Source: Ziziphus jujuba
Lineage: Eukaryota; Streptophyta; Magnoliopsida; Rosales; Rhamnaceae
DNA: 64,000 nt
Direction of reading: 5' to 3'
Assembly (NCBI RefSeq): GCF_031755915.1
Contig: NC_083386.1
Span: 4,839,501 to 4,903,500 of the forward strand
The notes beneath the pieces are model-generated. The model saw nothing but the letters and a program-made list of their open reading frames with translations. It was not told where the DNA came from and did not search any database. This document shows positions 23,367 to 36,128 of this stretch, in pieces (the stretch's first letter is position 1; the number at the start of each line of letters is the position of its first letter). Made by a program: the position numbers and the translations under genes.

Positions 23367-25638
23367 CAAATTTGTGTAAAGCTAATTTTAATATACTTTT
23401 AGTATCAGATTATACTCTTTCAGCCAGATTTCTCGAGGGCTGGAGGTCCTAATGAGCCATCAATCTCCACAGTAACCTATTATGTTTTGACAAGATAAAA
23501 AAAAAATGATAGATAAACCATGAATTGTTCTTAAAAAAAATCTTATAACCCATGAAACCCCAAAAAAAAAATAAAAAAGAGGAAAAAAATATAAAAACTA
23601 ATGGTTATAATATATGTAGTTTCTGCGTAAAAAAAAAATAATAATAACAAAAAAAAAAAGGGGACTCTTTCACCAACTAAAATATAAGATGAAAGCTTTG
23701 AGGTAAACCTCCTCATTTATGTAGGACCTATTTGCTTCCCTTTTGAAAAAGTCCATTTTCTTTGACTTTTCCAAAAAGGCCATAGCGTAAGGCAGAAATT
23801 TCACATAAAAATTAAAGGTCATTCTTCCTCAGTTTCCAATTGTACAATTTAAAAACCAACTTCTTTTTAGTAAACATCTCCAACCGGATAAAAAGTAGTG
23901 GTTAATATCCATTTGATCATAAACTATATTAAAGTCAGCTAAGAATTTAAGATTCATATTCAAATATATTGAATAATACAATAATATGTGTAAAAGAAAT
24001 AGTGTGAGTAAAAATTAAACATTGAAATTTCAAAAACTTAAAAAAAAATAATAATTTTCTATTTTCTATATATATATACTTTTTTTTTTCAAAAAAAAGA
24101 CATCACTGCAATCTTTACCTTTACGTGTTTAACGTTGCCAGCTTACTTTTTGACTTTTCCTTGCTCCCTATAACTTTTTCCGAATGCCATGCCTTCGGAG
24201 CCAACAGAACAAAGTGAGGCATTTTCCAATCACTTTCCATATATTCCATGGTTTTTGCTAGGTTTGTTAAAATTTTCCTTCTCTTTTTTTTTTTTTTTTT
24301 TTTTTTGGGGGGCCAAATTCGCCTTCTTTTGGGGCAAATTTTCTATTTCAATTTGCATTCCTTGCATTTTAAAAATGTTGTTATTTATTATATAATTTGA
24401 ATGGTTTTAGAAGTTCGTATGTGATTTCAGACACTATTTTTATTCGGTGAGACTAATGAAGCTGAAATTTTCTGTTTAATATCATATCTTTATTTAGTCA
24501 AAACAAAATCCTCCTTGATACAACTTTTGAAAATTTTCACTTTTAAATTTTAAAAATTGCTTTTGAAAATGTTTAGATTGTTTTTTGAAAATGCTTTAGT
24601 TCTTTACAAGAGTTTCTAACCAAAAATCAATAGTTTCTTAGCAAGTTTTTCTAGAGAAGTAGAAGCTTTGAAGAAGCATAAGCAAAAGCCATTCGAAATA
24701 GAGCCCAAGAGAAAAAATCCCTATATCTTGAACCTATCACTCATGAGTTGTGTTCACATATGTAAGATCCATGGAAGAGTAAACTAACTTACGTACTATT
24801 GCTTTCATGAGAAATTCTTAGTTATCAGTTAACATTTTTCTTAAATGTGTGATATTTTCATATATATCTTGAATATTGGCAATTGTACTGTCTCACTTGG
24901 GAATGTTCAACAATAACTTCATCCATTCACAATCTTCGGTACCATATTCATGGTTAATTAACCTGTACATATAATGTGCTAGCAAAGCTAGAGCATAACG
25001 TCCAAACTCCTATAGAAAAACTATTGGTGGATTGGTTTGAACTTTGAAGAGATTGTTTTTGTATTTGTTATTAATTTAAAAGAAAATTATCAAGAAAAAT
25101 ATATCATATGAATGTTTTGTTTTATCTCTTTCTCTTCTTACTAAAATCTATGGCCCAATATCATGTATATAAGCCTTGATTTCAAACACAGAGGTTTTAA
25201 GTTTTTAAGTTTACATAGTATGGCAGAGGATGGTATTTTGGTGTTGTAGAGGAAAACACGACAGGTAAAGAACAATAAGTTTGCTACTATACGTGAACAT
25301 TTAATTTAAAGCAGTAAAGTTCAGAATGATTACATAGTAATGATGCAGAATAATAATGTTTAGAAAATGTATGTCTTGCCACCAGTCATTACAAATAACA
25401 ACATAAATTTAGTGTACCAAATTCGCAATGTTTCAAATTTGGAGAACATAAACGAAAAAAGTGTTTTTTGGACAGAAACATTTGGAAAACTTCCCCTATA
25501 ATTTTCTAATATATAGAATCTTTTACGGCATAATCAATTTCTTTATTTCATTATAATCTTTTATTTATTTACTTATTTATTTATTTGCGTTGATTATCAT
25601 CTTGCCCCCTTCAAAATCCTCCTTATGCACAGTAGTCC
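22690..25638. other. CNL-flanking segment, paralogous copy 1
   Basis: There is no gene. The segment is related to 34880-37170 and partly to 62570-63240. The best block is 25145-25638 against 36665-37165, where long stretches such as ATTTTGGTGTTGTAGAGGAA are shared. Another shared block begins with ACCATTG and the ACATG motif at about 22750 and 34950. The copies have diverged by substitutions and by insertions of LTR, MITE and LINE sequence. This is what tandem duplication of an R-gene unit leaves behind. Confidence 0.7.
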
Positions 25639-27592
25639 TGTAACACCCCGTCCCGAACCATGTCGGAAATTTTTGCACGTTGACCGAGGTTGACCGTTGA
25701 CCAAAGGGGTCAAAAGTTGACTTTTTGATCCGGTTGGAATTCTAGGTTTTCTGAGGTACCGTTACGGAGTACACGTTGGCACGAGTTCGTAGACTGGTAG
25801 CACGTTGAAAACGGAGCTACGGTTTGAAAGTTGTGGGCAAAACAAGTTGTGGTCCAAACTGTCCAAGGGGTGCCGGGGTTGACTTTTTATTCATGCAAGG
25901 TTGAGCGTTGACTCATGCATGGTTGTGAAGTGCTCGTCGATAAGAGTCCGTAGACTAGCGGCACGTTCGATTTGGACATGTGGTTTGAAAGTTATGGACC
26001 TGTAAAGTTTTTCAAATACCGTATTATTTTAATATTATTTTTAAACGCGTAACGATGTGCCACGTGTGACTCAATGAAGGTGACCATGTGTCACCATGGT
26101 GAAATGCCACATGTCAACCATGTGAAAAATCAAATTATTTTTATTATTATTTTAAATAATAATATTATTATTTAATTATTTTTATATATTTTATTTTGTT
26201 TTCTTTTCTTTTTCTTTTTCTTTTTCTTTTTTCCCCACGTGGGAAAACACTTTCTTTTTTTTTCTTTTTTTTCCTTTCCCTTTCCTTCTTCTTCCCCGAG
26301 CCCGAGAGACCAAAAACACACACGCAGCTTTTTCTCTCTCTTTCTCTCTCCTTTGACTCTCTCCCTCTCCCTGTTTGACCGGCGTTTCGCCGGATTTCAG
26401 TCGCCGGAATGCTACACGCGCCAGCCACTGTCCAAGCCCACCACCTCGCGACCTCGGCCACCAAATTTCCCGGCCAGCCGCCGCCGGACGCTCCCAGATC
26501 GGGCCGGCGAAGTCGCGGCGGCGAGGTGAAATTTTTCCGGCGATTCTCGCCGTTTCCGTCCAACCCAGCCCATCCCATACCTCTATCCCACTATTTTCGA
26601 CCCCTCTGAGTCCATTTCCGGGGTTAGTTTGCCCAAAATCCCCACCATTTGAAAGATCACTCAAGATCAAAACCGGCCGAAGCTTCCCGACCAAATTCCG
26701 GCCACCTCCGGCAGAATTGGGGTCGATGGAGACCGGATTTGTGATCCTCGTTCCACGAGCTTCGATTCGGTATATCATTCGCCTATTTTGGTTAACGTTT
26801 GCGTTTAAGCCCCCGGATACCGGGTATTATTTACCCGAATAAAATATTAATTTATTTGACTGTCTGTGAATTTTGTTCTAGGAGCACCGGTGAGTCGTAG
26901 AATTGATCCCGTGGTGGATCATGGGTTAATTGCGTGCTCCAGGTGAGTGACCCACCTTTAAAAATATTTTTGGGGTAATTAATTGTATTTATGTGGTATT
27001 AAATTGATTAGGGGTGGGCATGGATTGGGTTGGTTCGGTTTTGAACCGAAATACAACCCAATCCATAGTCATCGGTTTTTTAAATGTGGAATCCAAACCA
27101 AACCATTAAAATGTTAAATCCAAACCAAACCAAACTATTTATGATCGGATTGGTTTGGATTGGTTGATCGGGTTGAAACTTAATAATTTATAAATATATA
27201 ATACAAATAAAAAAAATTTCAAATATAAAATATAAATAATAAGTTATAATTATTCAAACATAAAATACAATTAGAATAATACAACATAGTCTAAATAGAA
27301 AATAAAAAAGAAAATGTAGCAAATGTGTATCTCATGCACTTATCAAATAGCAAGTATTAATGTCTTCATCTCACTCCTACAAAATCAAATTAAAATTGTT
27401 AGAACAAATAATGCAAAATAATATATTTATTAAAATTCATTCACTCAAGAATCAATGCATAATTCTTTTTTTTTTTTTTACCTTAAATTTTTGGTAAATC
27501 ATAAGTTAATCAATGTTGACATGCTCACTAATTTTAGTTGATTCTGTAAGCTTTACAAAGATCAAAATAATAAAATTAGCAATAAACTATAT

Positions 27593-27652
27593 TTAAACAT
27601 TTATATATATATATATATATATATATAAGTAACAATTGGGTACAATATATGT

Positions 27653-27686
<34 letters not shown>

Positions 27687-29779
27687 CCTGCATTCAATTT
27701 GTCATAATATTCCACATCTTCCATATATAATCTATCAATAACCGAAGAAGCTTTAAGCCAATTTTGGGTGCACATTAAAACTTTCACCATCTTAGGGGTT
27801 AAAGAACTTCGAAAGGGATCAAGAATCCTTCCACCGGTGCTAAACGTACTTTCAGAAGCCACGGTAGAGACTTGGATTGCAAACACATCCTTTGCAAGTT
27901 TGGACAAGATAGGATACTTAGTACCATTAACCCTCCACCAATTAAGAACATCAAAATCCTTCTTTGATATATCTTCACAAGGATCCAATAGGTACCTATC
28001 CACTTCATTTTTAATCTCAATAGATTCCTTTGCTGCCTTTTTCTTTTTAAATTTGGAAATTCTCTAGAGATTAATGTCAACTTCTGAATTTTTTTCATTA
28101 GTTACACAATTTTCAAGTTCTTTATCCTTTGAACTTTGATTGCAATCAAGAATCACGTCACTTGCCTTATACCAATCATACAAAGACATTAGAATTTCTT
28201 TCAAATTCTTAGTCATCAAACCAGCAACATCTTCAGCATAAATATCACCAAAACAATACTCCACATAGTCCAATTTATATCTAGGATCAAGCACAGCAGC
28301 AATCAACAACAATGGATTAATATCATCCATTTTACCCCAATATTTATCAAACTTTCTCTTCATTTTAGTTGCCATATCACTTAAAAGATAATCACCACTT
28401 AAACTCCATGCATCTAATTGAGATTGAATTGAACAAATTTCATGAAAATAAGCATTGGAACTAACATGCAGTGAAGAACTAAACTTTAAAGTTACATCAT
28501 AAAAGCTTTTAAGGAACTTCACAAAAACAAGAGCATTGTTCCAATCAACAAAATTAGGTGGTCCAAGTCTTTTTCTACCACCATCGTCCTCTCTAAAATA
28601 GGATAGATAATGACCATCATCCTCTTCCAACCTTTCAAAAGCTTTTTGGAATTTCAAAGCTACTTCTAACATTAAATAGGTGGAATTCTACCTAGTTGGA
28701 ACATCCAAAAACACAAGAGAATTGCTCTCAATTTTCTCTTGAGCAGCATATTCCTTAAACTTTTGTAATCTAGCAGGAGAAGATCTAACATATCTCACTG
28801 CATTACGAATACTAGCAATAGAGTCATGTGCTTCCCTTAACCCTTCAGACACAATCAAATTAACAATATGTGCACAACATCTCATGTGTAAGTGATCACC
28901 ATCCAATACACACCCTTTCCAATTATTCAATTTCCTTTTAATATACTCTATTGCCAAATTGTTTGCAGAAGCATTATCAACTGTGATTGTAAACACCCTC
29001 TCAATACCCCATTCATACAAACAATTCCCAATTAGCTTCCCTATTGTCTCTCCTTTATGATTAGGAATCACACAAAAATTTAAAATCCGTTTGTGAAGCA
29101 TCCAATTAGAATCAATATAATGTGCGGTGAGAGACATGTAATTGATATTTTGAATGGAAGTCCAAGTGTCGGTGGTAAGACTAATTCTTTGGCAATTCAA
29201 AGAAAATGTATTTTTCAATTGCAACTTCTCATCCAAATACAATGCATAAATATCTCTAACAATCGTTTTTCGAGACGGAGGATCAAATTTAGGACATGCT
29301 ACATTGCAAAACATTCTAAAATCACGACCTTCAACAAAACTAAATGGGAGCTCATCTAAGATTATCATTTTAGCACATGCAAGCCTACATGCTTCCTTAT
29401 TAAAACCAACAGCCAAAAGATTGCTCCCATCACTCTCATTTTGGGCCCCAAAAGTTAAGATTTTTTGCTTTTTATCTTGCACTCTATAAGGGTACTTCTT
29501 ACAATGATGATTTAAATGATTCAACAAAGTACTTGTCCCATATTTACTATTACAAGCATAGTCCACACCACAATATTTGCATTTACATCTAGGATTATCA
29601 GGATCTGAATTCTCCATTTTCTCATAATGATCCCACACCATGGATGGTTTCCTAGATGGTTTTCTTTTCCCTAAACTAGATGGTGGAAGTGGAAGAAGTG
29701 ATGCAGAAGCTGCTGATTCTGATGGAGTACTATGAGTTTTAGTGTCATTACCACTATCCATATCTACCACACAAAACAA
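27593..29779 (-). pseudogene. hAT transposase, one frame with two stop codons
   Basis: The whole stretch is one reading frame of about 729 codons from the Met at 29779 (a second Met, six codons on, starts MDSGND). The N-terminus has a BED zinc finger, with WDHYEKME then CKYC and the H/C cluster NHLNHHC near residues 48-93. The central hAT catalytic-core region follows. Near the C-terminus is the dimerisation domain (WWRVNGTKYPILSKLAKDVF, then STVASESTFSTGGR). Two TAG codons break it. One at 28688-28690 replaces the Trp of the conserved VPTRWNS motif, and one at 28064-28066 follows EVDINL. There are no frameshifts, so decay is recent or mild. The extreme C-terminus runs into a TA microsatellite, so the natural end is unclear. 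Confidence 0.9.
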
Positions 29780-30569
29780 AATCCAACCAAAAATTACTAA
29801 ATCTCAACACAAATATTACAATATCAAATATTTTCAGTATAAATTTCCAATCAAATACAATCTCAAATACTTTCCTACATATATAAATTTACAATACTTT
29901 GCAGTTTGCACATATTACAATTTCACAAGCACATGTATATTCAATTAGATACATGGAGAAGGAAACAAAAAAAAGACGCATGGTTAATAAATTTCATTTC
30001 TACTCCCACTGGTTTCTTAGGTGCATCAAAATTTAGTTAATAGGGTCATTTTATTTAAGGGAAGGTTTGGAGTCTTTTTGTTGGTAACTTAGTGAGTACA
30101 AAAACCAAAATGGTGAAAGTTGCTGGTTGAGACAATAATCACTTTACTTGATAAAAGCATATGCTACGGTGGTGCCCAATTTATTTTCAGAAAGATGAAG
30201 AAGAGCTCTCACAGTGATATTTCCTTTGTTTTCTAGTTGTGAATTTTTTATTATTTAATTCCTTACTTGAAACAATTTCAAATATTAGATTTATCACTAT
30301 AATTATCATTCTTAATATTTATATCATATTTTTGTGCAGTCTCGACCATCTGGGGTTCCTTTTCTCATTGCTTGTCATGACGAGAACTGGCCATGCTTGT
30401 AAGGGTTAAAAAAAAAATGTCAACAGATTAAGACAACAAAACAACAACTCTGTTTTTTCAAGCAGTGATTAAGTTTTTAGTTTAAAAGCATTGTAATCTT
30501 TCAACCTAATGAATCATTCAAAAACCGATTGAAAAATCCCATGGATCACAAGCAACACTGCAACAGCAA

Positions 30570-31090
30570 CACTCATCATCGACATGTTATTAAGAGAAGA
30601 ACTTGACAAACCTGGATAAAATTCAACAACAGATGCGGTGAGACCCGTGATTTTTGAAGCAGCAAGCCAGCAACTGGTGTTGGGTTCTGAAAAAGAGAAT
30701 GAGCAGATGCCATCATCATCATCATCATCATCATCAACAACGTGTTACTAAAAGAAGAAATTGACAAACCTGGAAAAAAAATCAATAGCAAACGCGGTGA
30801 GAGTGTGAGACCCGTGAGCTTTGAAGCAGGAACTGGTGCTGGGTTCTGAAAAAAAGAATGAGCAGATGCAATCATCATCATCATCATCATCATCAACAAC
30901 GTGTTACTAAAAGAAGAAATTGACAAACCTGGAAAAAAAATCAATAGTAGATGCGGTGAGAGTGTGAGACCCATGAGCTTTGAAGCAAGAACTGGTGCTG
31001 GGTTCTGAAAAAAAGAATGAGCAGATGCAATCATCATCATCATCATCATCCTAACATGTTATTCAGAGAAGAAATTGACAAACCTTGACA
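30570..31090. repeat. Tandem repeat inside the hAT element, units of about 150 bp with (CAT)n
   Basis: Three to four copies of a block containing (ATC)n, GACAAACCTGG, GCGGTGAGA, TGGGTTCTGAAAA and GAATGAGCAGATGC repeat about every 145-160 bp. The open frame with repeated Met runs on the minus strand comes from this repeat and is not a gene. Confidence 0.8.
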
Positions 31091-31166
31091 AAATTAAACA
31101 GCAGATGCCGTGCCCGTGAGACCCTTGAGTTTTGAAGCAGCAGCTGGTGCCGGGAGCCTTGAAGGC

Positions 31167-31274
31167 TTGAAGCCGTCAGTCTTGAATCGAAGCTTGGAGG
31201 TGGGCGGCAATGGAGGAGGTTTGAAGCCGTCAGTCTTGAATCGAAGCTTGGAGGTGGGCGGCAATGGAGGAGGT
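31167..31274. repeat. Perfect tandem duplication, unit 54 bp, near the hAT end
   Basis: TTGAAGCCGTCAGTCTTGAA and the sequence after it, through GGCAATGGAGGAGG, occur at 31167 and again at 31221. Confidence 0.85.
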
Positions 31275-33171
31275 AAGGACCGGGAGGTAAGGACCGTAAG
31301 GTATTAAGTTTAGGGTTACTTTACTTACACGATTTGGGGGATGTAAAAAAAAAAAAAAAAAAAATCAAAAATTAATATATAAAAATGGAAAAAAAAAGTT
31401 AAAAATTAATATATAAAATAGAAAAAAATATTAAAATTAACTTATAAAAATAAAAAAAATAAAAAATATATTATTTGGATTGGATTGGATTTATGTTTCC
31501 GATCCATAACCAATCCAATCCATATAATTTATAATATTTTGAACCCAATCCAATCCAATTGATGTGAAAATCCAATCCAAACCATTAAAAATGGATTGGA
31601 TTGGGCGGGTTGAGCGGGTTGGATTGTATTTTGCCCACCCCTAAAATTGATATCTGTAATTTGTGCTCATGTGGTGTATTTTAAATACAATCGGGAAAAA
31701 TATTATTTTATATATAATTACCCATTGGTGCTAAATGAAATTTTGGGGTCATTAGAAATTCCCGATTATTATTTTATTGTGGTTTAATTTATTATTTATG
31801 CATGAGCAAGGTGTATTTTGGTAGTATTTGTACGTGGTTTTCAAAATTGATTTTCCGGGCATAATTGGGTTAAATATTTTACGAAAATGTTTGTTTAAAT
31901 TTTATAAATTATGCCCGCGGTATTTCAATTGTTGAATCTCGTATTACGAGAAAAGGTATGGTTTTATCTGTTATCGATGTTTTCGTACCGGGTTGTTGAA
32001 TAAAAATATGTGGGATGGTGTTTTGTGAAAATTTGGTATACTTCCCACGGTGGTTTTTGGAAAAACGGTATGGTTGGTTGTTAATGGTTATTTTTAGACG
32101 CACTCATACAGTATTGGTGTTCTGGTGTATGGTGTATGGACACGTGGTAGCACGCGGTTACTATGTGGTTTAGCGTGCGGTTATTACTTCACCCGTGAGT
32201 TGCCATTGGACCGTGGGCAGGCAAGGTTATTGTTGTGCACAGCCGCCCCCCTCCTTGGCCGGGTTGATGGTTTTAGCAGCGGTACTGTCGGGACGCCGAA
32301 GTGACCGTTGCAGGTTTCTCTCTTTAACCCCCCGCCAGTCGGTGCTCAGGACGCTGGGTATCGGAGGGCATCACCGGTATATGGTGTGGTGCGTCGGTGT
32401 AAATTGCAATTAATGGTTTAAACCCCAAAGGTGTTCAAAATTATTTAATATAATTTATTATATGTTTATTATATATATTTGGGGTATTTATTTGTTTATT
32501 TGTTGTTTATTAATTCGTTTGGTTCCTTGGTGTTTGGGAAGTACGTACAAGGGTTTTGTGAAAATGTTTTAAAAGGGGAACTTTTCCAACTGAGAGAATT
32601 GTAAGGGTTTTGAGAGAAATTATTATTTTCCAATTAATTATTATCTATCTACTGTATTACCGTGGTATTATATTGTATAGTAGATAGGGTCACTCACTGA
32701 GATGATTAGCTTCTCACACTCTTAAATTCCGTTCCCCTAGGTCCAGGTTGGAGACGTTGATTGTCCGGGGTGAGCCCAACGTCTCAGTTCGTTTGCCGAA
32801 CGTTCAAGAAGTTTTTCTTCCCTTTTTCCTCTCTATCTTGTATTGCTCCTTTATCTGTCATTTTATAAATTCCACATTTGTTGTATAATGCTCTGTATAC
32901 TGTATTGGACGTGTTGTTGTTTTTATTACACTAGGTTGCTGCTGTTGTTTTATTTTTGAAGTGCTGCAATTTGTGAATCAATTTGTAGTTTGTGGGAGGA
33001 ATAAGGGGATGTTTTTAGAAGTGTGTTTTCAGTGCAGGTAATTTGTGGTAAGTAAATCCCTTAGGGGAGGCTCTGCCAGATTTTCCGTTAGAGGGTTCGG
33101 TAGGGTTTTCCTAGGATCAGGGCTTGTCTAGGGTTCCGGAAAAGGAATTCTGGACGGGTCCTGACAAGTCC

Positions 33172-34815
33172 TATACAAAATCACAGATAAAAACAAAAGA
33201 AAAAAGTAAAACTCTCTTTGATTCTTTCTTCCAAATGCAACCTCATCACACCAACTATAGTGACCAAGAATAATCTGTGCTTTAAAATTTACCATGAAAT
33301 TTTCTTCACGAGAAATGAAGCAGCTTGCACGATTAGTCAAGTATTTCTATGTAAGAATATCGTACTAAATCCTTGGTTCTTTGCTTTATTCCATTTCCAT
33401 AAGAAACATGATATGTGGCTATAGAAAATAATAATAATAATAATAAGTACAATATCTTATAGCTACAGGAAAAGCAAAAGTTAAAGAAATTAATCCTACT
33501 TGATAAGAGTGAATGGAATTCTTACAATAAATATATGTCGACCTCTAAATCTTCTGCATGTTTAATTATCATACAGAAAAAGAATCAAAAACGGTAATAA
33601 ATAGTTACAGGAAAAGCAAAAGTTAAAGAAATTAATCGGTGACCTGATTTGGTGAGGAAGGATTTGCGGGGCATGTGGGGACCACGGGTTCTGGGGCTTT
33701 CAGAGGTAATTTCGATATTTTGGAAAGTTTGGTTCCCAAGACGCGTGCTCGCAGATATTTAGACTTTTGGCCACACAAAAACAAGAACGGTGGTAAACTA
33801 TTAATATTTAAGATTTTACAGGTTGATAATTTTTTAACTGTAATATAGAATTAAACATGTTTTGATTATAAAAAAGGTCAAATTTGTGACTAACATACGT
33901 TTCAAATTCAGTCAAATTTATACAATAAAAGTATTTTTGGTACATATTATTATATAAATATATTATAAAATAAAATTTTGATATTTTATTTTAAAATTAA
34001 AAGATAAAATATAGATTTTATAAATAAATTTACTTAAAAATTAACTCCAAATGTGATAAAAGATGATGTTTTAATTCCTCATGCAGGTGGTTCATAATTC
34101 ACCAAACCCTTTTAACAAAATTCTTTTTTGGACGATAACGAAACTCCATAAACATGTTTTGTCGACATTTCATTACGGTGGGGCCCACTGCCACAAAAAC
34201 AAAAAAGCTTTTGAATGATTTCTTTTATCGGCTTCTAATTAATGATACTCCAATGGATTCCCACATTTTCTCAGCAGCCAACCAAAACCAAAAAGAACGT
34301 TGCTATTCATCACAAGTTGTGAACGGGTCATGAGCTGGTGTTGAAATCACAATATTTTTTTGTGATCCACCACAACTTGTGATATAATAACTATTTTCCA
34401 AACCCAAATGCCTCCCTAAAATTTCGGAAACCTAGTGTACTGAGAAAGCATGAGAGAAGAAGTGCATTTGTTCAAAAGTCACAGCAAAAGTCTCTTCGAA
34501 AATTTTGTTGAGAATATTTCAACTGTTAACATTTGTCATGTTAACATTTTTTTTTATTGTAAATTAACAAATAATTTTTGTGAGATCAAATATATACATA
34601 TATGTAAATTTTATTTTATTTTATATTGTATATTTTTTGACATCATTATTTAACATGACACTGTTAGCATAGTAGAATTTTCACTTTTTAGTTCAGTATA
34701 GAAGGAATATATACATTTTGCAGTATTAAATAGACATAAAGGGGTTCACATTTTTTTTTTTCCACCCCAAAAATCATTGCAAATGAAACAAAATTTTGAC
34801 ACAATTAGAAAGAAT
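33172..34815. other. Host spacer, no gene seen
   Basis: This is AT-rich spacer. It holds an exact 32-bp direct repeat starting TACAGGAAAAGCAAAAGTTA at 33464 and 33606, and an inverted-repeat structure at 34309-34383. A less AT-rich stretch at 33640-33780 has no open frame. Confidence 0.5.
34309..34383. repeat. Small inverted-repeat element (75 bp)
   Basis: ATCACAAGTTGTG (34309-34321) is perfectly inverted as CACAACTTGTGAT (34371-34383). A second short hairpin, ATCACA...TGTGAT, lies inside. It could be a tiny foldback or MITE remnant. No clear target duplication was seen. Confidence 0.6.
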
Positions 34816-35037
34816 GAAACAGAGTACGCCTATGAATATTATGCTTTCATGAAAAGTTATTGGTTATCGGTTAACCTTTTCTTCATCTGACATTTTCATG
34901 AATTGAATATGATATTGTAGCAAATCTAGAGCACTTATATTCAAAACTTTGACCATTGATTTTATACTTCCATAACATGTTTTCTCTCGCTGTAATATAT
35001 ATATATATATATTTTTCCTTAAATACATATAAGGAAG

Positions 35038-35618
35038 TAGGGATGGCAATTTGCCCTGTACGGCCCGATACCTGCAGTGCACCGCCTCTAACGGCGCCGT
35101 TTTTCCCTAAAAATTTGGGGATGCGGGGCGGGCTCGGGGCAAATGCCTAAAAACCGAGTCAGGGACGGACCGGGAATGGAGAATAATAATCCCGCCCCGA
35201 ACCCGCCCTGATATATATATATATATATATATTTATTTATTTATTATTTTTTTTTTACAAAATTTCATTTATGTAAAATCATTTTCTTCTTTTCTTTTCA
35301 TTTATTTTTTTAAATATGTATTTTATTATAATTGTAAATTTGTTCCTTGATGTATTTTATTATATTTTTATTGCATTGTAGTAATTTTCTTTACATTTTA
35401 ATCATAAAATAATTTTTTATATAAATTTCTAAAAAAAATATCAATTAAAAAACAAAATAGAGAAAACCGTCCCGCCCCGTCTCCACCCCGCAAAATCTCC
35501 GATCCCGCCCCGCACCTAAAGAAACGGATAAAATCGCCGGGATGGGATGTAAAATTCCCTGCGGAGATGGGGACGGGATTTTAAAAACCGGCCCCGCCCT
35601 GCCCCGTTGACATCCCTA
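35038..35618. mobile_element. hAT-type MITE, 581 bp
   Basis: The ends TAGGGATGGCAA and TTGACATCCCTA are imperfect inverted repeats. A perfect 8-bp duplication, TAAGGAAG, lies at 35030-35037 and 35619-35626. The arms are GC-rich (CCCGCCCCG-like runs on both sides) around an AT-rich core. The paralogous site near 22822 lacks the element. It has no coding capacity and would depend on a hAT transposase. Confidence 0.92.
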
Positions 35619-36128
35619 TAAGGAAGGATGAAAAATTAGTAAAAATACGAACAATATTAATTAATTAAGCCACACAAAACTAGAATCTCATCGTAACCAC
35701 AAAAACATTAAATGTATTTCAATGTAAAAAATATATCAATATTAATTTGAGCAACAAATGAAATATAATGTCTGATTCTTATCCAATACCATAAGGCAAA
35801 GAATATTAACTCCAAAATATATAATCTTCATGATAATTACAAGGAAAATTTCCAATTGGATTATCAAAATTTGCAAGTGGGCTGGTCTGAGTGGGCTTAA
35901 TGTATAAAAATTGAAACCGCCTTAAAATTTTCTATTATGTGATCATCATGTTCTGTCATTGATATATATCTGCAGCAACCCAAGAATGAAAATTATGATT
36001 TAATATATACTTTTTTTCTTGAAAGGATCATGACTAAATACTTTATAAAGTTAAATGAAATAGAAATATATTCCACATATCTACGTCTTTCATTGATATT
36101 AAAGCTGTGTGATGTTCATTCAAATATA

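Larger units (their letters stand above)
27009..31643 (-). mobile_element. hAT-superfamily DNA transposon, 4.6 kb
   Basis: Its terminal inverted repeats are TAGGGGTGGGCA (27009) and TGCCCACCCCTA (ending 31643). A perfect 8-bp duplication, AAATTGAT, flanks it at 27001-27008 and 31644-31651, the hallmark of hAT insertion. Both subterminal regions are rich in ATCCAATCC / GGATTGG repeats (27020-27180, 31470-31630), likely transposase-binding sites. The transposase gene is on the minus strand. It sits inside the LTR at 25639-33166. Confidence 0.95.
25639..33166 (+). mobile_element. Solo LTR (chromovirus family) split by a hAT transposon
   Basis: It starts TGTAACACCCCGTCCC at 25639 and ends GGGTCCTGACA at 33166. 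A perfect 5-bp duplication, AGTCC, lies at 25634-25638 and 33167-33171. Without the hAT element and its 8-bp duplication, it is about 2,885 bp. The flanking host sequence matches the unoccupied paralogous site near 37145-37165, which supports the boundaries. No gag or pol is present. Confidence 0.94.

Noticed and set aside
30576..31049. A 157-residue minus-strand frame with repeated Met runs
   Set aside because: It is the translation of a (CAT)n-containing tandem repeat inside the hAT element.
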